DNA from: Antedon mediterranea
Lineage: Eukaryota; Echinodermata; Crinoidea; Comatulida; Antedonidae
DNA: 64,000 bases
Reading direction: 5' to 3'
NCBI RefSeq assembly: GCF_964355755.1
Contig: NC_092672.1
Span: 16,796,501-16,860,500, forward strand
The notes beneath the pieces are model-generated. The model saw nothing but the letters and a program-made list of their open reading frames with translations, did no database searches and was not told the origin of the DNA. Positions 54,541-64,000 of the stretch are shown piece after piece. Position numbers and translations under genes: made by a program. The stretch's first letter is position 1, and each line of letters starts with the position of its first letter.

Positions 54541-54672
54541 TCATTAATATCTTACCTAACTATTATAAAAGTAACCCTACCAACTTAATATTCAGCACAA
54601 TTTATCTTTAAATCGGATTTGTAGTTTTCTAGTAAACAGGATTTTAAAGCTGTTTTCAAGACATTTGAAAAT
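54541..54672. other. Left arm of the transposon, no gene
   Basis: AT-rich unique sequence between the left terminal repeat and the subterminal motifs. It has no open frame of note and no similarity to the satellite that I can see. Confidence 0.7.
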
Positions 54673-54681
54673 CGCCATCTT
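54673..54681 (-). promoter_or_regulatory. YY1-like box, left subterminal
   Basis: CGCCATCTT on the plus strand reads AAGATGGCG on the minus strand, close to the YY1 core (AAGATGGCGGC). It lies 143 bp inside the left end and pairs with AAAATGGCG at 55388-55396, 145 bp inside the right end. Confidence 0.5.
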
Positions 54682-54700
54682 GTGCTCATGGCAGCCTGTT

Positions 54701-54713
54701 TGTGACGTCAGAT
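54701..54713 (+). repeat. Subterminal inverted motif with full CRE, left
   Basis: TGTGACGTCAGAT is a 13-bp exact inverted match to 55357-55369. It contains the palindromic CRE TGACGTCA (54703-54710), which starts 173 bp inside the left end; the right copy lies 175 bp inside the right end. It could be a transposase-binding site, a remnant of a longer inverted repeat, or a CREB/ATF promoter site. Confidence 0.75.
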
Positions 54714-54759
54714 ACGGCCGACGAAAATTTTAAGATTCGCGGTTGCATTCAGCGCTTCT

Positions 54760-54794
54760 ATTGGCTAAGCGAATCCGCTAATATGATTGGCTAA
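54760..54794 (-). promoter_or_regulatory. Pair of inverted CCAAT boxes
   Basis: ATTGGCTAA occurs twice, at 54760-54768 and 54786-54794, 26 bp apart. In NF-Y-type promoters CCAAT boxes are often paired at about this spacing. With the CRE at 54703 and the GAGCATGCGC (NRF1-like) at 54837 this gives a promoter-like cluster at the left of the element. No plus-strand gene follows, so its role, if any, is unclear. Confidence 0.4.
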
Positions 54795-55229
54795 TAACGC
54801 GACATGCGGTCATGCAGGACGGCGATGACACGGTATGAGCATGCGCTGGCTTGGTAAACAAACCTTCGATCGATCTTTTCTTCTGCAAGCCAATTCGTAA
54901 ATCTTTCAGCTATTGTTAATCTATTGTTACTTTTATTGCCTAGCTGTTTCAAACGGGATTTGGTAGGGGAATTAACTGGCAAACCTTCGAAACGGAGGCT
55001 GTTGGTTGACGATGCAGTGTCTACTTTATTTTCGTTCAACACGAGTTCTAGGCCTAGTAAGGCATACAGTACAGATACACTGGCCGAAAGTACACCATTC
55101 TTCGACGGCTTGTTATGCTCGAGAATGTTCTTCTTTTCTTCTTTTTTCCTCATCAGCACGACGCAAAACTAACTCTCTTTCTGTATATTCTGGTTCCAAA
55201 TTTTTTGAATTATAAAAACTCCAAGCCAT
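54791..55229 (-). pseudogene. Broken P2X7 'ballast'-like domain protein carried by the TTAA element
   Basis: On the minus strand an ATG at 55229 (A at -3, G at +4) opens 38 codons to a stop at 55113. The product is highly charged: it starts MAWSFYNSKN, then LEPEYTERELV, then an Arg/Lys/Glu-rich stretch. The same frame continues past the stop with QAVEEWCTFGQC (Trp codon at 55097, second Cys at 55077), further Cys residues, RTRVERK, a stop at 55028, then RHCIVNQQPPFRR and a stop at 54974. A frame shifted by one base is open from an ATG at 55153 to 54791 and near its end reads RLTIAERFTNWLAEEK. From memory, P2X7-like ballast proteins of animals have an FEPEYT-type N-terminus, a WCxCGxC zinc motif, a CI...F segment, and an AYRQFTNW-type segment in this order, so this looks like a decayed copy with the middle Cys changed to Phe. 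Stops and frame change argue against function. The family call is tentative and needs a profile search. Confidence 0.45.
54837..54846. promoter_or_regulatory. NRF1-like palindromic site
   Basis: GAGCATGCGC differs by one base from the NRF1 core GCGCATGCGC. It lies within the broken coding region but also at the edge of the CCAAT/CRE cluster. The match is short and could be chance. Confidence 0.3.
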
Positions 55230-55356
55230 ATTCCGAAAATATTAGGTATGTTAGGCTATTTAATTGATTTTATTTATGGTTATATCCCGCACTTCCATAT
55301 TGAAATACTGTACTAAGACGATGGGCGCTTGGATTTGCTTGAATGCGTCCACCTAA

Positions 55357-55369
55357 TCTGACGTCACAT
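55357..55369 (-). repeat. Subterminal inverted motif with full CRE, right
   Basis: ATCTGACGTCACA is the inverted partner of 54701-54713. Its CRE (55359-55366) lies about 130 bp upstream of the minus-strand ATG at 55229, so it is also in a fair position for a promoter of that reading frame. Confidence 0.75.
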
Positions 55370-55387
55370 AATTGCTCTTAACCTGTC

Positions 55388-55396
55388 AAAATGGCG
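55388..55396 (+). promoter_or_regulatory. YY1-like box, right subterminal
   Basis: AAAATGGCG is the inverted, slightly diverged partner of 54673-54681. The near-equal distance from both ends shows that these were part of longer ancestral inverted repeats. Confidence 0.5.
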
Positions 55397-55530
55397 CTGT
55401 TCAATTTCCGATATTTTGTCGTTTAAAAGTCTATTTTTTAACTAAATTGCTTACTATTGTACCTTGAACCATTGTAATCATGTTTTTATTACATTTATCT
55501 ATAAGCACAGTGGCACATTTAGCCCAGGGT

Positions 55531-55541
55531 GTTCCTTTCCT
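55531..55541 (-). repeat. Terminal inverted repeat, right (GTTCCTTTCCT)
   Basis: Exact reverse complement of 54530-54540. Read inwards it continues ACCCTGGGCTAAATGTGCC. Confidence 0.92.
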
Positions 55542-55545
55542 TTAA
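55542..55545. repeat. Target-site duplication TTAA (right)
   Basis: TTAA directly after GTTCCTTTCCT, followed at once by AGAGCACAAAATAGC of the interrupted B monomer. Confidence 0.9.
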
Positions 55546-58227
55546 AGAGCACAAAATAGCTTAATATCGTATTTAAAAACGTTTTTGACCATTTTGAGCA
55601 TTTCGACAAAAATTTTTCACACAAAACAGCAAAGTGTACAGAATAGCTTCAAATCGTATTTGGAGACGTTTTAGACCTTTTTGTGATTTCCGAAAAAACT
55701 TGTTAACATAAAAACACCAAAGTGCTTAGAATAGCTTCAAATCGCATTTGGAGACGTTTTAGACCATTTTGTGATTTTCGAAAAAACTTGTTAACATAAA
55801 AACACCAAAGTGCTTAGAATAGCTTCAAATCGCATTTTGAGACATTTTAGACCCTTTTGTGATTTTCGAAAAAACTTGGTTACACAAAAACACCAAAGTG
55901 CTTAAAATAGCTTCAAATTGCATTTGGAGAAGTTTTAGACCATTTTGTGATTTTCGAAAAAACTTGTTACCATAAAAACACCAAAGTGCTTAGATTAGCT
56001 TCAAATCGCATTTTGAGACATTTTAGACCATTTTGTGTTTTTCGAAAAAACTTGTTAACATAAAAACATCAAAGTGTACAGAATAGCTTCAAATCGCATT
56101 TGGAGACGTTTTAGACCATTTTGTGATTTTCGAAAAAACTTGTTAACATAAAAACATCAAAGTGCTTAGAATAGCTTCAAATCGCATTTGGAGACGTTTT
56201 AGACCATTTTGTGATTTTCGAAAAAACTTGTTAACATAAAAACACCAAAGTGCTTAGAATAGCTTCAAATCGCATTTTGAGACATTTTAGACCCTTTTGT
56301 GATTTTCGAAAAAACTTGGTTACACAAAAACACCAAAGTGCTTAGAATAGCTTCAAATCGCATTTGGAGACGTTTTAGACCATGTTGTGATTTTCGAAAA
56401 ACTTTTTAACATAAAAACACCAAAGTGCTAAGAATAGCTTCAAATCGCATTTGGAGACATTTTAGACCACTTTGTGATTTTCGAAAAAACTTGTTAACAT
56501 AAAAACATCAAAGTGCTTAAAATCACATTAGAAACCGTTTTAGACCATTTTGAGCATTTCGACAAAAAATTTTCACACAAAACAGCAAAGTGTACAGAAT
56601 AGCTTTAAATCGTATTTGGAGACGTTTTAGACCTTTTTTTGTGATTTTCGAAAAAACTTGTTAACATAAAAACACCAAAGTGCTTAGAATAGCTTCAAAT
56701 CGCATTTGGAGACGTTTTAGACCATTTTTTGATTTTCGAAAAAACTTGTTACCATAAAAACACCAAAGTGCTTAGAATAGCTTCAAATCGCATTTTGAGA
56801 CGTTTTAGACCATTCTGTGATTTTCGAAAAAACTTGTTAACATAAAAACATCAAAGTGCTTAAAATCACATTAGAAACCGTTTTAGACCATTTTGAGCAT
56901 TTCGATAAAACTTTTCACATAAAAACATCAAAGAGCACAAAATAGTATTTCGTATTTCGTATCGTATTTAAAAACGTTTTTGACCATTTTGAGCATTTAG
57001 ACAAAAAATTTTCAAACAAAACAGCAAAGTGCACAGAATAACTTCAAATCGCATTTGGAGACGTTTTAGACCATTCTGTGATTTTCGAAAAAACTTGTTA
57101 ACATAAAAACATCAAAGTGCTTAAAATCACATTAGAAACCGTTTTAGACCATTTTGAGCATTTCGATAAAACTTTTCACAAAAAAACATTAAAGAGCACA
57201 AAATAGCTTAATATCGTATTTAAAAACGTTTTTGACCATTTTGAGCATTTCGACAAAAATTTTTCACACAAAACAGCAAAGTGTACAGAATAGCTTCAAA
57301 TCGTATTTGGAGACGTTTTAGACCTTTTTGTGATTTTCGAAAAAACTTGTTAACATAAAAACACCAAAGTGCTTAGAATAGCTTCAAATCGCATTTGGAG
57401 ACGTTTTAGACCATTTTTTGATTTTCGAAAAAACTTGTTAACATAAAAACATCAAAGTGCTTAAAATCACATTAGAATCCGTTTTAGACCATTTTGAGCA
57501 TTTCGATAAAACTTTTCAAACAAAAACATCAAAGAGCACAAAATAGCTTAATATCGTATTTAAAAACGTTTTTGACCATTTTCAGCATTTCGACAAAAAA
57601 TTTTCACACAAAACAGCAAAGTGCACAGAATAACTTCAAATCGCATTTGGAGACGTTTTAGACAATTTTGTGATTTTCGAAAAAACTTGTTAACATAAAA
57701 ACACCAAAGTGCTAAGAATAGCTTCAAATCGCATTTTAGACCATTTTGTGTTTTTCGAAAAAACTTGTTAACATAAAAACACCAAAGTGCTTAGAATAGC
57801 TTCAAATCGCATTTTGAGACATTTTAGACCCTTTTGTGATTTTCGAAAAAACTTGGTTACACAAAAACACCAAAGTGCTTAAAATAGCTTCAAATTGCAT
57901 TTGGAGACGTTTTAGACCATTTTGTGATTTTCGAAAAAACTTGTTACCATAAAAACACCAAAGTGCTTAGATTAGCTTCAAATCGCATTTTGAGACATTT
58001 TAGACCCTTTTGTGATTTTCGAAAAAACTTGTTAACATAAAAATTCCAAAGTGCTAAGAATAGCTTCAAATCGCATTTGGAGACATTTTAGACCACTTTG
58101 TGATTTTCGAAAAAACTTGTTAACATAAAAACATCAAAGTGCTTAAAATCACATTAGAAACCGTTTTAGACCATTTTGAGCATTTCGATAAAACTTTTCA
58201 CACAAAAACATCAAAGAGCACAAAATA

Positions 58228-58260
58228 GCTTAATATCGTAAAAACATCAAAGTGCTTAAA
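58228..58260 (+). repeat. Truncated B monomer joined to A/D (copy 4)
   Basis: Same breakpoint as the three copies upstream, followed by the same D-B-C order with a TTCGAAAAAAAAATTTTC form of C. The 40-kb copies have the same A-rich C form, which links these segments. Confidence 0.85.
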
Positions 58261-60069
58261 ATCACATTAGAAACCGTTTTAGACCATTTTGAGCATTTCG
58301 ATAAAACTTTTCACACAAAAACATCAAAGAGCACAAAATAGCTTAATATCGTATTTAAAAACGTTTTTGACCATTTTGAGCATTTCGAAAAAAAAATTTT
58401 CACACAAAACAGCAAAGTGCACAGAATAACTTCAAATCGCATTTGGAGACGTTTTAGACCTTATTGTGATTTTCGAAAAAACTTGTTAACATAAAAACAC
58501 CAAAGTGCTAAGAATAGCTTCAAATCGCATTTGGAGACATTTTAGACTATTTTGTGTTTTTCGAAAAAACTTGTTAACATAAAAACATCAAAGTGTACAG
58601 AATAGCTTCAAATCGCATTTTGAGACATTTTAGACTATTTTGTGATTTTCGAAAAAACTTGTTAACATAAAAACATCAAAGTGCTTAAAATCACATTAGA
58701 AACCGTTTTAGACCATTTTAAGCATTTCGATAAAACTTTTCACACAAAAACATCAAAGAGCACAAAATAGCTTAATATCGTATTTAAAAACGTTTTTGAC
58801 CATTTTGAGCATTTCGACAAAAAATTTTTACACAAAACAGCAAAGTGCACAGAATAACTTCAAATCGCATTTGGAGACGTTTTAGACCATTTTGTGATTT
58901 TCGAAAAAACTTGTTAACATAAAAACAGCAAAGTGCTTCAAATCACATTAGAAACCGTTTTAGACCATTTTGAGCATTTCGACAAAAAATTTTCACACAA
59001 AACAGCAAAGTGTACAGAATAGCTTCAAATCGTATTTGCAGACGTTTTAGACCTTTTTGAGATTTTCGAAAAAACTTGTTAACATAAAAACATCAAAGTG
59101 CTTAAAATCACATTAGAAACCGTTTTAGACCATTTTGAGCATTTCGACAAAAATTTTTCACACAAAACAGCAAAGTGTACAGAATAGCTTCAAATCGTAT
59201 TTGGAGACGTTTTAGACCTTTTTGTGATTTTCGAAAAAACTTGTTAACATAAAAACACCAAAGTGCTTAGAATAGCTTCAAATCGCATTTGGAGACGTTT
59301 TAGACCATTTTTTGATTTTCGAAAAAACTTGTTAACTTAAAAACACCAAAGTGCTTAGAATAGCTTCAAATCGCATTTTGAGACGTTTTAGACCATTCTG
59401 TGATTTTCGAAAAAACTTGTTAACATAAAAACATCAAAGTGCTTAAAATCACATTAGAATCCGTTTTAGACCATTTTGAGCATTTCGATAAAACTTTTCA
59501 AACAAAAACATCAAAGAGCACAAAATAGCTTAATATCGTATTTAAAAACGTTTTTGACCATTTTGACCATTTCGACAAAAAATTTTCACACAAAACAGCA
59601 AAGTGCACAGAATAACTTCAAATCGCATTTTGAGACATTTTAGACCCTTTTGTGATTTTCGAAAAAACTTGGTTACACAAAAACACCAAAGTGCTTAAAA
59701 TAGCTTAAAATCGCATTTGGAGAAGTTTTAAACCATTTTGTGATTTTCGAAAAAACTTGTTAACATAAAAACATCAAAGTGTACAGAATAACTTCAAATC
59801 GCATTTGGAGACGTTTTAGACCATTTTGTGATTTTTGAAAAAACTTGTTAACATAAAAACACCAAAGTGCTTAGAATAGCTTCAAATCGCATTTTGAGAC
59901 GTTTTAGACCATTCTGTGATTTTCGAAAAAACTTGTTAACATAAAAACATCAAAGTGCTTAAGATCACATTAGAAACCGTTTTAGACCATTTTGAGCATT
60001 TCGATAAAACTTTTCACACAAAAACATCAAAGAGCACAAAATAGCCTAATATCGTATTTAAAAATGTTT

Positions 60070-60110
60070 TTGACCATTTTGAGCATTTCGAAAAAACTTG
60101 TTAACATAAA
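60070..60110 (+). repeat. Recombinant B/A monomer
   Basis: A monomer starting GAGCATTTCG (B/C type) changes to AAAAAACTTGTTAACAT (A type) within the shared TTTCGA box. It is preceded by a B monomer with AAAAATGTTTTTGACC. This is a crossover between classes at the most conserved part of the repeat. Confidence 0.8.
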
Positions 60111-63100
60111 AACACCAAAGTGCTTAGAATAGCTTCAAATCGCATTTTGAGACATTTTAGACCCTTTTGTGATTTTCAAAAAAACTTGGTTACACAAAAA
60201 CACCAAAGTGCTTAAAATAGCTTCAAATCGCATTTTGAGACGTTTTAGACCCTTTTGTGATTTTCGAAAAAACTTGTTAACATAAAAACATCAAAGTGCT
60301 TAGAATCACATTAGAAACCGTTTTAGACCATTTTGAGCATTTCGATAAAACTTTTCACACAAAAACATCAAAGAGCACAAAATAGCTTAATATCGTATTT
60401 AAAAACGTTTGTGACCATTTTTTAGCATTTCGACAAAAATTTTTCACACAAAACAGCAAAGTGTACAGAATAGCTTCAAATCGTATTTGGAGACGTTTTA
60501 GACCTTTTTGTGATTTTCGAAAAAACTTGTTACCATAAAAACACCAAAGTGCTTAGAATAGCTTCAAATCGCATTTTGAGACGTTTTAGACCATTCTGTG
60601 ATTTTCGAAAAAACTTGTTAACATAAAAACATCAAAGTGCTTAAAATCACATTAGAAACCGTTTTAGACAATTTTGAGCATTTCGATAAAACTTTTCACA
60701 CAAAAACATCAAAGAGCACAAAATAGCTTAATATCGTATTTAAAAACGTTTTTGAGCATTTTGAGCATTTCGACAAAAAATTTTCAAACAAAACAGCAAA
60801 GTGCACAGAATAACTTAAAATCGCATTTGGAGACGTTTTAGACCATTTTGTGATTTTCGAAAAAACTTGTTAACATAAAAACACCAAAGTGCTTAGAATG
60901 GCTTCAAATCGCATTTGGAGACATTTTAGACTATTTTGTGATTTTCGAAAAAACTTAAGATAAAAATATCAAAGTGCTTCAAATCACATTAGAAACCGTT
61001 TTAGACCATTTTGAGCATTTCGACAAAAAATTTTCACACAAAACAGCAAAGTGTACAGAATAGCTTCAAATCGTATTTGGAGACGTTTTAGACCTTTTTG
61101 TGATTTTCGAAAAAACTTGTTAACATAAAAACACCAAAGTGCTTAGAATAGCTTCAAATCGCATTTTGAGACGTTTTAGACCATTCTGTGATTTTCGAAA
61201 AAACTTGTTAACATAAAAACATCAAAGTGCTTCAAATCACATTAGAAATCGTTTTAGACCATTTTGAGCATTTCGACAAAAAATTTTCACACAAAACAGC
61301 AAAGTGTACAGAATAGCTTCAAATCGTATTTGCAGACGTTTTAGACCTTTTTGAGATTTTCGAAAAAACTTGTTAACATAAAAACATCAAAGTGCTTCAA
61401 ATCACATTAGAAACCGTTTTAGACCATTTTGAGCATTTCGACAAAAAATGTTCACACAAAACAGCAAAGTTTACAGAATAGCTTCAAATCGTACTTGGAG
61501 ACGTTTTAGACCTTTTTGTGATTTTCGAAAAAACTTGTTAACATAAAAACACCAAAGTGCTTAGAATAGCTTCAAATCGCATTTGGAGACGTTTTAGACC
61601 ATTTTTTGATTTTCGAAAAAACTTGTTAACATAAAAACATCAAAGTGCTTAAAATCACATTAGAAACCGTTTTAGACCATTTTGAGCATTTCGATAAAAC
61701 TTTTCAAACAAAAACATCAAAGAGCACAAAATAGCTTAATATCGTATTTAAAAACGTTTTTGACCATTTTGAGCATTTCGACAAAAAATGTTCACACAAA
61801 ACAGCAAAGTGCACAGAATAGCTTCAAATCGCATTTGGAGACGTTTTAGACCATTTTGTGATTTTCGAAAAAACTTGTTAACATAAAAACACCAAAGTGC
61901 TAAGAATAGCTTCAAATCGCATTTGGAGACATTTTAGACCATTTTGTGATTTCCGAAAAAACTTGTTAAGATAAAAACATCAAAGTGTACAGAATAGCTT
62001 CAAATCGCATTCGGAGACGTTTTAGACCATTTTGTGATTTTCGAAAAAACTTGTTAACATAAAAACATCAAAGTGTACAGAATAACTTCAAATCGCATTT
62101 GGAGACGTTTTAGACCATTTTGTGATTTTTGAAAAAACTTGTTAACATAAAAACACCAAAGTGCTTAGAATAGCTTCAAATCGCATTTTGAGACATTTTA
62201 TACCCTTTTGTGATTTTCGAAAAAACTTGTTAACATAAAAACACCAAAGTGCTTAGAATAGCTTCAAATCGCATTTTGAGACATTTTAGACCCTTTTGTG
62301 ATTTTCGAAAAAACTTGTTAACATAAAAATTCCAAAGTGCTAAGAATAGCTTCAAATCGCATTTGGAGACATTTTAGACAACTTTGTGATTTTCGAAAAA
62401 ACTTGTTAACATAAAAACATCAAAGTGCTTAAAATCACATTAGAAACCGTTTTAGACCATTTTGAGCATTTCGACAAAAAATTTTCACACAAAACAGCAA
62501 AGTGTACAGAATAGCTTCAAATCGTATTTGGAGACGTTTTAGACCTTTTTGTGATTTTCAAAAAAACTTGTTAACATAAAAACACCAAAGTGCTTAGAAT
62601 AGCTTCAAATCGCATTTGGAGACGTTTTAGACCATTTTTTGATTTTCGAAAAAACTTGTTACCATAAAAACACCAAAGTGCTTAGAATAGCTTCAAATCG
62701 CATTTTGAGACGTTTTAGACCATTCTGTGATTTTCAAAAAAACTTGTTAACATAAAAACATCAAAGTGCTTAAAATCACATTAGAAACCGTTTTAGACCA
62801 TTTTGAGCATTTCGATAAAACTTTTCACACAAAAACATCAAAGAGCACAAAATAGCTTAATATCGTATTTAAAAACGTTTTTGACCATTTTGAGCATTTA
62901 GACAAAAAATTTTCAAACAAAACAGCAAAGTGCACAGAATAACTTCAAATCGCATTTGGAGACGTTTTAGACCATTCTGTGATTTTCGAAAAAACTTGTT
63001 AACATAAAAACATCAAAGTGCTTAAAATTATATTTTTAGAAACCGTTTTAGACCATTTTGAGCATTTCGATAAAACTTTTCACACAAAAACATTAAAGAG

Positions 63101-64000
63101 CACAAAATAGCTTAATATCGTATTTAAAAACGTTTTTGACCATTTTGAGCATTTCGACAAAAATTTTTCACACAAAACAGCAAAGTGTACAGAATAGCTT
63201 CAAATCGTATTTGGAGACGTTTTAGACCTTTTTGTGATTTTCGAAAAAACTTGTTAACATAAAAACACCAAAGTGCTTAGAATAGCTTCAAATCGCATTT
63301 TGAGACGTTTTAGACCATTCTGTGATTTTCGAAAAAACTTGTTAACATAAAAACATCAAAGTGCTTAAAATCACATTAGAATCCGTTTTAGACCATTTTG
63401 AGCATTTCGATAAAACTTTTCAAACAAAAACATCAAAGAGCACAAAATAGCTTAATATCGTATTTAAAAACGTTTTTGACCATTTTGAGCATTTCGACAA
63501 AAAATTTTCACACAAAACAGCAAAGTGCACAGAATAACTTCAAATCGCATTTGGAGACGTTTTAGACCATTTTGTGATTTTCGAAAAAACTTGTTAACAT
63601 AAAAACACCAAAGTGCTAAGAATAGCTTCAAATCGCATTTGGAGACATTTTAGACCATTTTGTGATTTTCGAAAAAACTTGGTAAGATAAAAACATCAAA
63701 GTGTACACAATAGCTTCAAATCGCATTTGGAGACGTTTTAGACCATTTTGTGATTTTCGAAAAAACTTGTTAACATAAAAATTCCAAAGTGCTAAGAATA
63801 GCTTCAAATCGCATTTGGGGACATTTTAGACCATTTTGTGATTTTCGAAAAAACTTGTTAACATAAAAACATCAAAGTGTACAGAATAGCTTCAAATCGC
63901 ATTTGGAGACGTTTTAGACCATTCTGTGATTTTCGAAAAAACTTGTTAAGATAAAAACATCAAAGTGCTTAAAATCACATTAGAAACCGTTTTAGACCAT

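Larger units (their letters stand above)
55230..55530. other. Right arm of the transposon; possible 5' region of the minus-strand frame
   Basis: Unique sequence upstream of the minus-strand ATG. It contains the right CRE and YY1-like boxes but no clear TATA box at a convincing distance and no ORF. If the cargo gene was ever expressed, its promoter would lie here. Confidence 0.5.
54530..55541. mobile_element. 1012-bp non-autonomous DNA transposon, Kolobok/T2-like, TTAA target
   Basis: The only non-satellite sequence in the window. It begins AGGAAAGGAAC and ends GTTCCTTTCCT, an 11-bp perfect inverted repeat, and is bounded on both sides by TTAA. Removing the element and one TTAA restores ACATTAAAGAGC, a B-monomer variant found intact elsewhere (e.g. 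3715, 5790, 12508 and 63090), so the ends are exact. TTAA duplications are made by the piggyBac and Kolobok superfamilies. piggyBac ends usually start with CCC, while the T2 group of Kolobok elements has ends of the form TTAAAGGRR, matched here; the family call is from memory. It is too short to encode a transposase and none is seen. Its base composition is visibly richer in G+C and CpG than the array. It holds subterminal inverted motifs and a broken minus-strand coding region. Confidence 0.85.
55546..64000. repeat. Satellite array, right block (continuation)
   Basis: This is the same satellite, same orientation and same monomer classes as the left block. It resumes in the middle of the B monomer that the transposon split: AGAGCACAAAATAGC follows the right TTAA directly. 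The array runs to the end of the window without interruption. Local oddities are a short GTATTTC duplication near 56945, a recombinant B/A monomer near 60081 and an altered D monomer near 63027. No gene or RNA gene is seen. Confidence 0.98.

Noticed and set aside
54924-55172. Plus-strand 82-codon frame in the transposon
   Set aside because: It lies opposite the minus-strand reading with the recognisable motifs, has no good ATG at its start, and shows no known motif.
55006-55215. Plus-strand 69-codon frame in the transposon
   Set aside because: Also antisense to the better-supported minus-strand frame, and without recognisable features.
54530-55541. piggyBac-type MITE
   Set aside because: TTAA duplication fits, but the ends begin AGGAAAGG and not CCC; the TTAAAGGRR form fits Kolobok/T2 better. 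Not fully excluded.
1-64000. Assembly artefact producing the whole array
   Set aside because: The monomers differ from each other, rare variants recur at defined offsets, and a unique transposon with exact target duplication sits inside; a false tandem expansion would give identical units. Local miscounts of units remain possible.
1-64000. Telomere, rDNA or tRNA repeats
   Set aside because: No telomeric hexamer runs, no rRNA or tRNA sequence or cloverleaf-like conserved boxes in the monomer.

Overview
This window is eukaryotic satellite DNA, not a gene-bearing region. Two stretches (1-54525 and 55546-64000) are one head-to-tail array of an AT-rich monomer of about 88 bp, in a single orientation, with roughly 700 or more monomers. 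The consensus of the commonest monomer has 28 G+C among 88 bases. I found no rRNA, tRNA, CRISPR array or intact protein gene in the array. Long uniform arrays like this are typical of centromeric or pericentromeric (or other heterochromatic) blocks of animal or plant chromosomes. The species cannot be named from the sequence. The single inserted element has features known mainly from animals, so an animal, probably an invertebrate or lower chordate, is the best guess.

The array is built from a few related monomer classes that align end to end: A (88 bp, begins GTGATTTTCG), B (87 bp, begins GAGCATTTCGAT, contains AGAGCACAAAATAGC), C and C' (87 bp, begin GAGCATTTCGAC, contain ACAGCAAAGTG) and D (about 78 bp, an A monomer with a 10-bp loss, ending in CACATTAGAAACCG). 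They follow a grammar: runs of A, then D, then either B-C or C', then A again. Class C looks like the 5' half of B joined to the 3' half of A. On top of this lie patchy higher-order repeats: a recurring module of about 1.4 kb (e.g. 3520-4977 and 7988-9445, 4468 bp apart), and local tandem duplications with units of 1195 bp (from 30148), 1447 bp (from 44280) and 1360 bp (from 48481). There is no single fixed higher-order period over the window.

The array is broken once, at 54530-55541, by a 1012-bp DNA element flanked by TTAA target-site duplications. It has 11-bp perfect terminal inverted repeats (AGGAAAGGAAC). Its ends read TTAAAGGAA, like the Kolobok/T2 group of DNA transposons. It sits in a B-monomer variant that carries TTAA, and the empty form of this site is seen many times elsewhere in the window. 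Inside, subterminal inverted motifs (a full CRE and a YY1-like box) lie at almost the same distance from each end.

The minus strand of the element holds a broken coding region (55229 down to 54791). It starts at a good ATG context with an acidic/basic N-terminus containing LEPEYTERELV and continues to a W-C-x-F-G-x-C motif. This resembles, from memory, the small cysteine-rich P2X7 'ballast'-type domain proteins of animals. Stops and a frame change show that it is not functional as read. This decayed cargo gene in a TTAA element is the most unusual item in the window; the second is the monomer grammar of the satellite itself.
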